Positions 12,067-25,670 are shown, numbered from the stretch's first letter. The stretch: DNA of 64,000 nucleotides from Syngnathus acus (GCF_901709675.1 NC_051102.1:2138912-2202911); one strand, 5' to 3'. Notes: generated by a model not told the origin, from the letters alone. Numbers and translations: made by a program.

Positions 12067-13724
12067 AAGAAAAGGAAATACCCTTCACTTAATATATAAT
12101 TTTTTGGGATGAGTTGGGTTTTTCCTGTGGTTGTTATAAATGCTTGCACTCCAAAGTTACCAGACTGGTTTGTGTCAACAAATCTGCCATGACTCCAAAT
12201 GGAACATAATGATATCATAATTTTATTCAGGTTCCACGGCTTCAGGCCCCGTGTGCCCAAACAAGTCCAATCACTACCCCCCCCCCTTTTTTTTGTACAT
12301 GGTGTCAACAACAGTGACAAAGCCTTCATGCGAATGTAATTACAGGTCACGTGGTGGTTCGTATTTGCCTGTGAAATAGACAAAAATAATTTGCTTGAGG
12401 TTTGGCTCCTGCTGCCGAATGACTTCAGCAGGAACTCGTCGCTCGCAAAATTTCTAACCGCCACTTCCCGGCAGACTTAAAGCTGAAACGGTTTGCGCAG
12501 GCCATTAACTTTATTTAACTCTTAACACGCAACCCGGGCACTGTATGCCGTTTTAAAAGCCCTCTGAGGACCGAGAGTCTTGTATGAGGTCTGAATTAGA
12601 AAGGAAAATTACAGCTTTGTGCACTCGGAAACCTTTACAGAAAGGACATCTATAAATAAGAACATAATGCATCTGCCTCGATATACTCAATGCAACCAAC
12701 GTGTGCTTTTTAATTGCTTGCCTATAAATGGCTCTGTGGATGACCTTCAAGTATCAAATTACACAACCATTTCTTTTGACCTGCCCATTTCCCCAAATCT
12801 GTAAGCAAGCTGTTCTGATTTAAGCTAGCCTTTGATTACAGGGCTATTTGTATTCGTCTTTATCTATTTAATTCATAGCCCACAAAGAAACAAAATCAAT
12901 CAGAATACTGTGTTTAGAGTAGTAGAGGTGCAGTCAACATATTACTGCGAAGAAAATCTTTGACATGGCCATGTATATTATTTTTGTAATTTACCCACAA
13001 CCTCACTAAAGCCAGTGAAGTGAAAAAAAAATCAAACCTCTTAAGAAAGTGATGAGTGTAGGCGATCTGCTTTAATGCAACCTTTGACAAAAAAGGTAAA
13101 AGACCCGAAGCCCAACCACGGTAATCAAACTTTCCCCAACATAAATGTTGCCATAGGAGCTTTACTGGGCTCTGAAAATGCAATAAAAAAAAAGACCCTC
13201 TCGATGAATGGAAAAAAAACCCAGAAACAATTCTGTAAACAAGAGCCAAGGGAACACATTTCAGACGAGCTCTATTTTCAATTACCTAAATCGCCTTCAG
13301 ATTCAACATGTGTATCCTTGAATTGTCGCTGGATACTGCTTTTTAATGAAGGGCATTTATAAAAACTCCAAATGTCTTTGAGCGTGGTTGCTGTATATCA
13401 ACAACCTTGCCTTTCAAATTCCATCGTGACCTCTTTTGTGTGTACTTCCCACTAAAAGCATCTGCCCTAGCCGACAGCGCCTGGCCATTGTCTCGCTACG
13501 CCTCCATTTTATTCACTACAACCCATTTTTTTTAACACAGTGGGACGCAGTATTGCTTTTCTTTTTCCAGACACGCACACACATGACACATTAGGAATCA
13601 GCATGTGTTTTTGATTGAGTGAAACAGTAGTGAAAGGAGGATGATTTGCGAATGTTCCGTTTATGACATGATGTAATTGCAATAAGCATTCTTTGTGTTA
13701 TTTTACTCATAGGCTCCCGCTAGT

Positions 13725-14175
13725 GATATGAGCTAGAGACAAAACAACCTGATGAATCCTTACTGTGTGACAACCTGACGATACTTGCTTCTCATTGGTC
13801 AGCTTCTGTCAATTTTCTTTCAGAGCATGGTTTTAAATACAATTACACTCCACCCCAATAGGGGGAGCTAATGAGCAAAGTGACCCAATGAATCCTTATT
13901 GCTACTGCATCATGTTGTACACATATAATACGGTTGCGTAATTGTATTCACAACAGTGAGTTAAACGATAATTACGCTTAACACAAGACGTTAAAGTGAC
14001 CCGATGAATCGTTTCTGTTATTACATAAAGTCATAAACTGAATCATATTAGGAGAATCTGGCTAAAGATGCTTTTTACTGCACAGTAGCTGTCCATTTTC
14101 ATTCTCTACAATGCCATAAAAGATAATTACACCTCCAACCAGTAGGAGGAGCTCAGGAGCAAAGCAACACAGTGA
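13725..14175. repeat. Diverged tandem monomers upstream of the LINE
   Basis: Related blocks recur: CCTGATGAATCCTTACTG at about 13749, CCCAATGAATCCTTATTG at about 13884, CCCGATGAATCGTTTCTG at about 13998, and a weaker copy near 14165. Two carry the same leader, AATTACAC followed by a GGAGCT...GAGCAAAG phrase (13841 and 14125, 284 bases apart). They look like eroded tandem units of roughly 115-170 bases. They end just before the LINE ORF and could be part of its 5' region or older local duplications. Confidence 0.55.
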
Positions 14176-14179
14176 ATAG

Positions 14180-17100
14180 ACTGGCAGGGAGGACATCCAT
14201 CTCAGGTAGACAGTTCCCCTACACTTTTCATGCCATCCAGTGACATTCTCACAAATGCAGGAATTTCTGTCCCACCGAATCTTGACTCTTTACTATTTAA
14301 TTCATTTGACCTAGAGAATGCTAATGCTGGTATCTATGAGTCCTTCCTTAACCCAGATACAAATTACACTCCCTTAAAATCTGTTGAAATGTCATGTGAA
14401 TATTTTTCTGAAGATATGTTTAACAAACTGTGCAATACTCCTCCTGGCCACTGCCAAACAAATGTATTCTCCACTGTCCACTTCAATGTACGGAGTATCT
14501 CTAAAAATTATGATGGTCTAAAAACCTATTTATCAACCTTAACACATTCTTTTTCAGTAATAGCTCTTACTGAAACTTGGATGGTTGATAATACATCTAG
14601 CTATCCTCTCTCTCACTACACTCCTATACATTCCTGTAGACCAAACAAGCAAGGTGGAGGAGTCTCACTGTATGTGATTGATAACTTAAATTTCTCTCCC
14701 AGAAAGGATTTAAGTGTCAATTTTGACATGACTGTAGTAGAATCTGTGTTTATAGAACTCTCCTCTTGCTCACTTATAAACAACAAAAATGTGATAATTG
14801 GATGTATATATAGACCACCAGACTCTGATAAAATCACCTTCAATGAAGCCCTCGACTCTACTCTAGAAATTATAAACAAAGAAAACAAATTATGTGTCTT
14901 ACTTGGTGACTATAATATTAATTTGCTTGAATCTAAGCAGTCACATACAGCAGACTTCCTGAATACATTATATTCCAGAAACTTTTTCCCTCTTATCAAC
15001 AAACCCTCCAGGATCACAAGCTCAACGGCCACTCTCATAGACAATATCCTATTTAATTCTCTAGACTACAAGATAACATCTGGCCTTTTGATCTGTGATG
15101 TATCCGACCATCTACCTGTCTTCCATCTCATCCACAATGATAGTAGTCCTGAAATCAAAGATCATATTGGAGATCAAATGAAATTCCGCAAATTTACTGA
15201 GAAAAACATGGTATCTTTTATATCTATCATCAGCTCTGTGTCATGGGATGAGGTTATCCTGTTGCAAGATGTCAACAAAGCCTATCACTCCCTTCTAACA
15301 ATACTCACAAATGCATTAGAGTTCTCCTTTCCTTTAACTTCTAGTCGTAAAAATAACTCTAAGGGGAAACCATGGATAACGGATGAACTAAAAAAATCTT
15401 CACGTAAAAAAAATAAACTATATAGAAAATCTATTGCAAATCCCATCCCTATAAATATAGAAACATACAAGAAATATAAAAACAGATTTACAGCTTTACT
15501 AAGGAAAACCAAACAAACTTACTATGCTGATAAATTTACACAAGCCTCCGGTGACATCAAAACAACGTGGAATCTTATCAACCATTTATTACATCGCAAG
15601 AAATCAAAAACATCGACCCCAAATGAGATGCTGGGGAAGAATAGAGCTCATTCAAACCCAATAGATATTTCTAATGGTTTCAATGATTTCTTTGTAAATG
15701 TTGGCGCTACCTTGGCATCTAGCTTCTCAACCTCTGATACAAGCCCCTGTTGCCTTATTAAAGGGCAGTTTCCTTCACTCTCCATTCTTGACCCTCCTAG
15801 TGTTGAGGAAGTTTACAACATCGTCATGAGCTTGAAAAACTCGGCCCCTGGCCATGATGAGATCAGAAGCATACTTATTAAGAAAATTATTCATTCAATA
15901 ATAATTCCACTAACACACATTTTCTCCTTATCTTTAAAATTTGGCATTGTACCCCAAGAATTAAAAATTGCTAAAGTCATTCCTATCTTCAAAGCTGGTG
16001 AGACTAATGAATATGGTAATTATCGACCTATATCCGTACTTCCTTGCTTCTCCAAGATTCTAGAAAAACTGGTTTACTCAAGATTGGCAAAGCACCTAGA
16101 AACAAACAATATTCTCTATAAACATCAATACGGTTTCCGCAAAAAGTTTTCTACTGAGCATGCACTGCTTCAGCTTGCCAACCACATCTCAACGGCTCTT
16201 GACAATAAGAAATTCGCTCTTGGTGTCTTTCTAGATTTAAGCAAAGCATTTGATACTGTCGACCATAAGATCCTCATCGCTAAGCTAGAGAGATATGGAG
16301 TGAACGATTCTGCCCTGAAATGGTTCACAAACTATCTCGCCAACAGAGAACAATATGTATATATAAATGGTTGTTCTTCCAACAGATCTAAAATACTATT
16401 TGGGGTCCCGCAGGGCTCAATATTGGGTCCTCTATTATTTTTGGTGTACATAAATGATTTTTCCATGTCTTGTTCAAATTTTCTTCCTTTGTTATTTGCG
16501 GATGATACCAATCTCATTGCCACCCACGAGGATTTTAATTTCCTCATTGCACGTGTGAATACTGAGTTGCACGCTGTTACAAAATGGTTCAAAATAAATA
16601 AGTTGTCACTCAATATAAACAAATGTAACTTCATGATCTTCTGCAATATAAATAAATCTTACCCCAAAGAACAGGCCAAAATTTACATAAATAATAACGA
16701 AATCCATCAAGTTACTAGCACTAAATTCCTAGGAGTTATAGTAGATAAACACTTAAACTGGTCTGAACACATTGATTTGGTTTGCAAAAGATCCATGAAA
16801 ACGCTAGGTATCTTACGAAAAGTTTGTCCCTTGGTCCATCCGTCTGCTCATCTCACTCTGTATTATAGTTTCCTCTTTCCTTTACTCAATTACTGCAACA
16901 TAGTCTGGGCAGCTACATATCCAACATACCTCAGCAAATTACTCATCATACAAAAGAAGTTCCTAAAAATGATCTCTTTTTCAAATAGATATGAACCATC
17001 GGCACCATTGTTTAGAAACTATTCATTACTGCCAATTGATAAAGTAAATATTCATCAAACCTGTCTACTCACCCATAAATATATATACAGGAAACACTGT

Positions 17101-17862
17101 CTTCCAGCCACTTTTCATAATTTCTTCGCATTTGTATCGGAATTACATTCTTATCCTACAAGACAGGGGGACAATCTCCACCCACCGTCCTGTCGAACAT
17201 CACGCCATCAATACAATATCCATTTTAGAGGGCCCTCACTCTGGAATGAGCTACCAATCCATATTCGATCCATATCTTCACAGGTTGCTTTTAGAAAGCA
17301 CCTGAAACACCACCTTCTCCACTCATGATCCTACCAGTCCAAAATTACTCCACCGCACTCAGCTGATCCATACTAAGAACATCAACTTAAACCACTATTT
17401 ATACCCTGATTCTTCCTTGTTTTGTTATTTTCTGTTTGCAGTTCTTCTGCTTCCGCTCAGCTATTTTCTTACCTGGTGTTTTTTGATTGTTTCAACATCA
17501 CTAAAGTGTCAAATTTTGTTTCTCTTGTTTCTCATTTTGTATAGTGTATTTGTTTATGTATGTATACGTTCACTTTCGTATATATGCATATATAAATATG
17601 ACGATTTAATATTTAGCTAGTTATGCTTGTGTTTATTCATTGATGTTTATTCATTTATATATATATATATATATATTATTATTATTTTTTTTCTTTCTTA
17701 AACACTTGAATAATATTTGATGTCACAGCACTTTGTTTGTTGTGCACTTTGATTATACAGGAGTGGAGCTCCTTACAAGCCCTAGGCTTCGTCTCCCTCC
17801 CTGCACTGTTATTTGTTATAATAATATGTGCTAAACAATAAACTAAACTAAACTAAACTAAT
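14180..17862 (+). mobile_element. LINE copy with 3' UTR and (AAACT)n tail
   Basis: Covers the ORF above plus a roughly 530-bp 3' UTR ending at the CTAAACAATAAACTAAAC tail near 17830-17862. The 5' boundary is uncertain and I could not find a convincing target-site duplication. The 3' UTR is confirmed as part of the element by an antisense copy at about 54874-55250. Confidence 0.8.
14230..17328 (+). CDS. LINE ORF2: APE endonuclease plus reverse transcriptase
   Basis: Intact 1032-residue polyprotein of an APE-type non-LTR retrotransposon. The N-terminal endonuclease carries FNVRS (about 85), ALTETW (about 112), GDYNINL (about 225) and SDHLPVF (about 292). The reverse transcriptase follows from about residue 580: YRPISVLP, FLDLSKAFDTVDH (about 666), GVPQGSILGPLLF (about 725) and the catalytic FADDTN (about 756), then the FLGVIVDKHLNW block (about 833). 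No RNase H is evident. The AT-rich codon use differs from neighbouring genes. No ORF1 is seen upstream, so the copy may be 5'-truncated. Jockey-superfamily members such as CR1, L2 or Rex1 are candidates; I do not assign a clade. Confidence 0.95.
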   Translation: MPSSDILTNAGISVPPNLDSLLFNSFDLENANAGIYESFLNPDTNYTPLKSVEMSCEYFSEDMFNKLCNTPPGHCQTNVFSTVHFNVRSISKNYDGLKTYLSTLTHSFSVIALTETWMVDNTSSYPLSHYTPIHSCRPNKQGGGVSLYVIDNLNFSPRKDLSVNFDMTVVESVFIELSSCSLINNKNVIIGCIYRPPDSDKITFNEALDSTLEIINKENKLCVLLGDYNINLLESKQSHTADFLNTLYSRNFFPLINKPSRITSSTATLIDNILFNSLDYKITSGLLICDVSDHLPVFHLIHNDSSPEIKDHIGDQMKFRKFTEKNMVSFISIISSVSWDEVILLQDVNKAYHSLLTILTNALEFSFPLTSSRKNNSKGKPWITDELKKSSRKKNKLYRKSIANPIPINIETYKKYKNRFTALLRKTKQTYYADKFTQASGDIKTTWNLINHLLHRKKSKTSTPNEMLGKNRAHSNPIDISNGFNDFFVNVGATLASSFSTSDTSPCCLIKGQFPSLSILDPPSVEEVYNIVMSLKNSAPGHDEIRSILIKKIIHSIIIPLTHIFSLSLKFGIVPQELKIAKVIPIFKAGETNEYGNYRPISVLPCFSKILEKLVYSRLAKHLETNNILYKHQYGFRKKFSTEHALLQLANHISTALDNKKFALGVFLDLSKAFDTVDHKILIAKLERYGVNDSALKWFTNYLANREQYVYINGCSSNRSKILFGVPQGSILGPLLFLVYINDFSMSCSNFLPLLFADDTNLIATHEDFNFLIARVNTELHAVTKWFKINKLSLNINKCNFMIFCNINKSYPKEQAKIYINNNEIHQVTSTKFLGVIVDKHLNWSEHIDLVCKRSMKTLGILRKVCPLVHPSAHLTLYYSFLFPLLNYCNIVWAATYPTYLSKLLIIQKKFLKMISFSNRYEPSAPLFRNYSLLPIDKVNIHQTCLLTHKYIYRKHCLPATFHNFFAFVSELHSYPTRQGDNLHPPSCRTSRHQYNIHFRGPSLWNELPIHIRSISSQVAFRKHLKHHLLHS

Positions 17863-17879
17863 AGTGACTAGTGTTGCGT

Positions 17880-20800
17880 TACGCCTTAAATGTAATAATC
17901 ATGTCATGATGGATCGACAATGATGGATTTAAAATTAATTATATGATGTGAACGCTGTATCTAATGTTAGCGCAGATGCTAATGCTGTGACACCATGCTA
18001 ATGCGAAGTCACCACAGCAATAAAATAGATTTGAATGTCACCGCTATACGCAAGTGTAACGTCAACATGACCAAATTGCACCGTAATCTGCCTTTCAACA
18101 CCCAAAACCACAAAGCATCACAAACGCATTTATATTTCGTACATTCTCTTGCGCCTTATTTTGTCATTCACATGTATTTGTTCGCGAAATAAAACCAACT
18201 CAGCTGTGTCTCATCTCACTTTTACGCACTGCATCAATTGAGACAGGTTAGGTCTGTTTTTTCTGTCAGGGGTCTGGACTATATATTTTTTTTTCCGAAC
18301 CGAAAAAGCCCCGATGGCCAATTGTGTATGCACGGCCATGTAACACTTCATGCAGCGAGTCTATTCTGTGACTTTTAAACACACAAAGCCATACAAGTAG
18401 TGCAATCTGTACTCAATTCAATCTCAACAAGGTACTCAAAAAGGACTGGACTTAAATTCAATTTTCACCAAGATATACACAAAAACGAGGCGCAGACTTA
18501 ATTGATAATATTTTGTCATCCATCCAGCTACAACTGACTTTTGGCGCTAAGCAGTGTACACCGCTGTATCGGTCTCATTCATAGAAACAGACTAATTTTG
18601 AGGAATTCTGGAAACTGAGAACTTTTTGACGTTTGTCTGACTTACAGTCAAAAAGACGTTAAAAACAAACAGAATGCATCTTCCTGTGTTCTAAACTTGA
18701 AGACGATTCACAGCTGACTTTGAGACTGGTTGCCAGTCAAAACAACTAGTCATTCACATTTGCTACTGTGGACAATTAAAAGTATTCAATAGACCTAAAA
18801 ATCATGTTTTTGGTCACGTGAGAAATCCAGAGAACCTGTCTACACAAGAAAAGGGAAAACTCGCAAATCATCATATTAGTGTGTGGAAAATCAATACCAG
18901 GTCTGTAAGGCCATCGGGCTGCAGCGCCAAATGGAATCATTTGCAGAAAATCATATTAAAATAGATTTTTCAGTTTAGAATTGCACTTTCCAAGTTGAAA
19001 TGTCACTTCTGGTTTTGCACCTCTTCCCCCCAAAAGTATATGCAAACTCCACTCACCTCTATAACCCTGGGATAGTTTATCAAATGAACCAGAGGCATGA
19101 AGACGGTGGTACGAGGAGAGGTCCCAAAAAAGGCAACACACACTCATGCTTGAGCAACAGAAGCCCTTCCACAATGTTCCCGGCGCGCAGACGGCTCCAA
19201 GCTTTTTTGTTGTTGTTGTTATCGCTCCACCTCCTCCCACTGCTCTTTAAGTTGAAGGGTGTGGACTCCTCGGTCAGCTCCACATCACTTGCACAACTTT
19301 GTCTGGTGGAGGGAAAAAAAAACCACACTCAAAGCCACACCCATCTAGAGAGAGCAAGAGTCTAGAAGGCAGGAAGCTGAAGTTCTCTTTAAATAACAGC
19401 AGAGGAGCGAGTAAGGAAACTTTTCAAGGCCTTGCTCGTGTTTACTTTTCAAGATGGCCGGCTAAACATGAGATCGTGGCGATAAAAGAGATTACTGTGA
19501 TCATATTTGAATGTGTTTCTGCTTACACACACACACATGCACACACACACGCATATAAACACACTCCGCAAGCGCACATCCGGCCGCATGCGTGTGTGTT
19601 TGAGTAGTTGCCTCCAAGTTGATGGCTCGCAGCTGCTGCCACTGCCGCAACCGCTTTTCCTGTCTGAGTGCGTACGCGCTTTATGCTACGACGCGCTAAT
19701 CATACAGTACGGCGACATCTGTTTGCCGTTAACCACACACAAGCAATCCCCGAGCTAATGTGCCGTATATTTGATCTCGCTGAAGTTGGAACATAACTTA
19801 AGGCTACTTCGGTGGTCGCTTTCATCTTTGGGGTTTTGAACAATGCTCCTATTTTGGGCTCCACCGCTAACAGGTTAGCCCATTAGTCATCGCAGGTCCT
19901 TTTCACATCGTTACGCGCTATAAGGTTTCCAGTTCTCCATTAGTGTGTATCAGTTAGGAATCCACTCCGTTTCGGATCGGTTGTCTACATTTTACAGAAT
20001 CAATGCTAGCTCCTGAGCAGCTAGCCGCTGATAGCTAGCAGCACAGCACCAGTGAAAGCCAAACACCAAACAACTAAATTCCCAGTGTACCTTTTCGCGA
20101 GACCACTGTTCAAAGGCGTTCCTCATTAAAATCTGCCTCGTATGTAAGCACTCGACAGAACAAATACCTCAGAAAAAATAACTGTATAAAATGGCAAAAT
20201 GGTCAAATATATTTTATCCAAGGTTTTCCAGAGTTTCTTATCGATCATTAACAATCACACAATCATAGTCCCACTGAAACCAATTGGTTTCACCTGTTTT
20301 ATCGGTTATTTTTACCGGTCTTTGACTGCTAGCTTGGATCACCTCCAGCTACTTGCGGCTCGCTGCTCGGGAGCTTGTGACGTTTGTCTATTAGCATCTG
20401 TTTGCGAACAAATGTTATGTTGCTCAGTAACAACTCGGAGCAATTAAAATCCAAGTTATCAACACAACTATGTCTTAAATGAAAATATTGGCGAGAATCA
20501 TTTCCACCGAATCTCATTGAGGTTTGTTTGCCGGGAAGCATCCGAGTGTCGTTCAAGCCCCCTGGAAAAATACATGCTTTCAATACCTTCCAGTGTCATT
20601 TACTGTGCCCAAACAGATGCTGAAGTATTGACCAAGCATTCAACAGAAGTCATATAGTGTCAAGTGTTATCACACAAAAGAAACAAGCTGTAAATTAAAA
20701 GTGTTATGGGGTTTGGCAGATTTCCCGTTGTGCTTTATGGTCCCTAATGGCATTTGTCTGTTCAAACATACTGCGTTTGTACCATTGACACATGATTAAT

Positions 20801-21010
20801 GTTTGGGAACACCTCGACATTGAAAAGAGACAAACATCTACTTCATTCTTATCGTTCGTGTGCATACCTGCCGGCTAAGTGCTAAAACCAAGCATTATTG
20901 CGAATACCATACATCTGGACCCTCAGGCCAAAAGATGTGAAGATACTGTATGTGCTTATCACATATAAAACACATACCTTGATTATTAGTTGCACTTTGT
21001 ACTGTAAGCC
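17880..21010. other. Non-coding DNA, nothing recognised
   Basis: No gene recognised on either strand. Contains a short (CA)n tract at 19526-19552. The 18900-20100 stretch is richer in C/G and CpG than its surroundings but shows no exon I can support. Confidence 0.5.
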
Positions 21011-21014
21011 TATG

Positions 21015-21145
21015 TTCCATCCATCCATCCATCCATCCATCCATCCATCCATCCAAACCATCCAACCGATCCACCCCCCCCATCCAACCGATCTACGCCC
21101 CCATCCAACCGATCCACCCACCCATCCAACCGATCCACCCACACA
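21015..21145. repeat. (CATC)n microsatellite grading into a CCATCCAACCGATC minisatellite
   Basis: Perfect CATC units at 21016-21055, then about four imperfect copies of a roughly 19-26 base unit containing ATCCAACCGATC to about 21145. Directly visible. Confidence 0.9.
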
Positions 21146-24100
21146 CCCATCCGCCACACTGCACTATTTCTCTTTCCAGTACTTCTTATGAGTAAAAAAG
21201 AGTTTGACCTGTTGGACCCAAGCGGTTCTATTATGCTGTGCTGAGTGAGCGTGCGTCTGGGTGTATGTACTGTTTGCGTGTGCGTGGGTATGTGTGTGAG
21301 TTCCAGTGTCCCTGCCTGCATTTGAATGAGTCATCCCACATTGACCCCACCCTACGTGGGCGGTGGATTTGGCCCAGCTAGACCAGTATTTGGCCTGTCC
21401 CAGAAAAAAGGCCTCAAATAACTGGCCCCTTTGTTCCAAAATGTCACTCCTCTACAAAAGGATGTGGAGGCATCACATCGTGCTCTCTCGTGCTCTCTTT
21501 CTTTATCTGTCTTGATTTGTATAAAACTGGAATGCCAAGGTGAAAGTACCTAAATTAGATTGTTTGCTCTTCATAATGACACAAAACACATTTTTATTAG
21601 TTCTAAGAAATGCATCACAGCCTACCTCGCTTTTCTTTGGTTTTGCTTGCATGTCAATGTCATTTCATCGTCATGACGTATGGAACATGCACAAATGATT
21701 CTCTAAACACTGCCATAAGTATGGCAATAAGTCAATAAATCACCCACAAGTCACAGTGAAATCTATGCGCCCATTTCTTGCAAAGAATGGAACCATTTTA
21801 TTCTGCGTGTGTCCGAGTGCCAGGGAACATTAAGCCTTCAAAGTAGTTAATGGTGCACGAGTTGTCCGACTTTTGGTCAATGTGGAAACACTTAAGTATG
21901 AAGAAGAGGGTGTGCTCCGTTAGCGGGACATATGCTTGAAGGGGGTCGTTGATCATGATTTGGGGGAGACAAATTAGCATCGATGCCCCAAATTGTTAAA
22001 TGTAAACAGTCCATAGGAAATAGTTCCGAATCAGGTATATTCGACAAATAGATGAGATTTTCTGGGGTTATCTAATATGGGTGATATTTAATGATCAGGT
22101 TTCGTCGCTGCTAGCAGCTTTAATTCATAAACTTCCAAGCACATAGACAATATTTATCGAAAGTTCCTGATTCTTTTATATAAAGTGACAGACAAAGATA
22201 ATTGAACAAAGAAAACGTTAGGACATGTTGACACAAGGTGCCAACGACTCTCCCGTGCTGTGAATTTGCGCTAATTGTCTTAGGGCACTCCCAACGCCTA
22301 CAACCGTTTGATCCCTTTCAGCATCGCAGACAAGAATGTAGCAAGAACAAAAAAACAGTGAGTCACGTCGCCTGGCTGAAAAACATACACAACGGCGGCG
22401 GAGACGCTGTTTTGGGTCATCAACTCACAAATTGCTGCCGTTTACCCTGCACACGCTGTTTATAATAGCCCCATTGTAACCCTTGTTATGTCACTGAGAG
22501 ATGAGGCTCGGGTTACTGATGTCCAGGTGGCTAATTTTCTAAAACGCTACAAGTTTTCAAATGTGAGCAGGCAGGAGGTTTGAATTAGGGCTCAGTTTAT
22601 TGCCTCCGTCGCTTCGTGTTAGGGAAACGCTGTCAGCCACCGTGATCTGGATACCATCACGTTTATGAAGATAGACTTACGGTGTTTTGTTTGTCGGTGG
22701 ACTCCGACGAAGCACACTGAGGCCTTTAATCGTGACGCCACATGCATCGTAATTGCTTCCTCTACCGACGCGCATGCTGGGGCAAGATAGATGTGCGTCT
22801 TTGAGTGTTTTCTTTTGATTACATCCGCGTTCTGATAACATTGCCAAAAAGAGAGGCTCAGCTCTTCGAAGGATTTGATGTGCAATACATTTTTGGTAAA
22901 TGATGCTCGTTATTTACGTATATTAGGGTTAGGTTATGTTTCGGGATCAATTTTAGGCATGAACATAGGGTTAGAGATTTTGTTCAGTTTAAGATCATTG
23001 GTTTGGCTAAGTTTTATGCTAAATTAGGCTAATGCTATGCTGATGTTATGCTTAGTGTTAAAGCAGAGTGTTCGTTCGAGAAGGGGTTAGGCATTAGGCT
23101 AGCATATTTTATTTTACGAAAATCCTAAAGCATAGTCCCAAACAGAAGTGTCGCAAAAAGTATATACGCTAACCTAATGATTAGCTTTTGATTTACTCCA
23201 GGTGAAATCTGGGTAAGATCAGTCCTACACAAAGATGATAGACTTTTTATTTTCGCGGCTCAGAGTTTGAGTTTCAGGGTCAGGAATTTGAAATGTTGGT
23301 TCAGTTTCGGGTTTGGTAGGGTTGGAGTCAGAATTAGTACCTCGATTAGAGTAAAGATTATAGTTAATGTTGGGTAAACTTGGGCCAGGGATTTGGGTTA
23401 CGGTTGGGCTCGACAATGTGAACAAATGGAACTGATCTAGACAATCACAAATAAATGACTGTCAGCTATTCACATTTGGCAGTTGACCCATGAGGTTAGG
23501 TTAGGGACATCTTTGGATTCTCCTAGTACATCTAATTTTGTGGCAGTGTCAATGTAATGCGGAAAATAAGAGGCCGGATAAGCAATGAAAAGCCAAGAGG
23601 GCTCACTGTGTGTTAGACAGGGCCAGTTTTGTTATCCTGTTTTGACACATCTGTGAGAATGGTTAACACATTAAGGAGACTTTGACGCAAAGTCGGCACT
23701 GCGAAATCACTCATGTCCCACCTGAATCCTGAAAAGAACTTGCGCACACACGCAAACACACACAGAGCAGGTTGTGTTGCATGAGCCATGTGCTTGTGGA
23801 TATCTGTTGGCATCTGGCTCTTATTTCCTTTCTCCATGTCACAAGCGCAAACGTTTGAAGCATGACTCACAGGCCTCGGGGGCATCCAAGACACAATACA
23901 CCATCATTGGAAATGTCACAAACCATTTTGCCCAAAACGGACCCCTGGTTAAAAGAAAATTAAAACCAACGTTCGAACTGCCACACCGCTTTGTATGTCT
24001 TTGATACACGTCACATAAGATAGTGGAACTAGTAAAGTCGTTTGAAAACATGAAAAAAACGTGGGGGCCATGTTTTTAATACAATCCTGTTCCTCTCGTG

Positions 24101-25670
24101 TAAAGATGTGCTTTTGTCCAGTCTGCCAGCTGGTCCTAACTGTCTGCTCGGCACGCTCATGGCGACCAGATGGTGATACACGCACACACACCCGAGTCGC
24201 GCATCCTCCAGCTAAGATCTACCTTGGTCGACCCCACGATACGCGGCTTGCATTTCAAAGGCGGAGCAAGCGCTTCGAGCGAGAAACATAAACTGGGCTG
24301 TGAAGAGATGTGATATGTGTCCCACCGGAAAAATTCTGTAAGGCACACGTGAGCCCCCCCAAAAAAGTTGATGTGAATTGTTGATTTCTAGCAAATGTTG
24401 TTCCCAAAAATATTACAATCACTCTTTTGAAAAACAATCAGCCCTTGTTCCATCCCAATGAATTTGTTCCAGACCCGCCCGCAAAAGATGACAAATCTGC
24501 AATCTAGTGAAAAACAATTACCGTGGATCCTGGGAACTCAGAATTTATAAATGTTTTCTTAAGAATCTGAGTCAAACTTCAAACGAAAATGCAAACTTCA
24601 ATGAGAACGGATCTCATGCTTTCTAATTCTCCTTTAAGTGATTTCTTTTTCTCTGAGTTTTTTGTGCCAATAAAGCCTTCTCAAAGTACATCAGTGTTGC
24701 TAAGCAGAAATCGTAATGATAAGGTTAGAATTAAAAGTTAATGCACTGATGCTGTCGCAAATAATGGAGTGTGAGAAAAAAATCTCTATCTTTTCTAATA
24801 CAGCAAGAAAAAGCATCTGATCATTATTTTAGGCGATATTAAATAAAATACAAATGTATTTATTGAACATAACGGAAGAAAAAGACTGTAAAAGCGAAGG
24901 TTTGTATTTAGAACATGCTTGAGCCTCTTTTGCCATCAATAACCTCAACCGAATATTTTCTATAGTTGCTCAGACCTTTCTGTCGTAAGCTTTTAACGAA
25001 CATTTTGTTACCCTTTTTTTAGACAGACTGTCTCGTGTTGTGACTAATGATATTTCATGCCCAATTCATGGATAAATCCAAGTGACGGCAAAAGCTCTTT
25101 CTTTTTGTCTGCCTTCAACAGACAGTGCTTGGCCTGTCTCCTACTCTTTGTTAATGCGCCATCGGGCTAACTTGCTGATATTGTATGATTCGCACTAATA
25201 CCCTCAAACGAAAGATAAATCTGCGCTGCCATGAGCCACGGCTACCGTTATTGCCTCGTATTCCGTCCGTCATTACTCACGTTAATGAAACCTTATGAAA
25301 GAGCTCCTTTCACCGTGCTGTTTGATCAGCTGCATTATACAATAACATGAGGGATGACACTGACATCTTTTGTGGTGATTGTCGGAAAAGAAGCTGCGCC
25401 GGTTGATGAGAAATGCGAGAAACCGCTGTGCTGCTTTCGTTGATGGTAGTCAAGCGAGTTCGAAGCCGCTTTGAGAGAGCTTCAAAAACGCAGCGACTGC
25501 TCTTTTCTTCCGCATTAAAAATAAAGTTGAAGTAAACTTTTCAAGGGCTCAACTTTTTTAGTGTTGCGTTAGTTTGGATTGTTGGGAGGAAGCAAAGGGC
25601 CTGGTATGTTCAGCCTAAGTAAATATAATCTGTTAATTGTACTTGATGACTTCTCAAACACTTTAATGCA

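Larger units (their letters stand above)
8111..13700. other. Non-coding intergenic DNA
   Basis: No coding exon recognised. Contents: poly-A at 8750-8765, a TATCGG/CGATA-rich repeat remnant near 11130-11240, a C run at 11445-11455, a T run at 11850-11865 and (CA)n at 12031-12066. ORFs here lack family signatures, and several run through simple repeats. Confidence 0.5.

Noticed and set aside
17417-17620. 67-codon frame after the LINE ORF
   Set aside because: Lies in the LINE 3' UTR; AT-rich hydrophobic composition only.
22920-23420. Second interstitial telomere-like block
   Set aside because: GGTTAG-like words are scattered and do not form a repeated unit.
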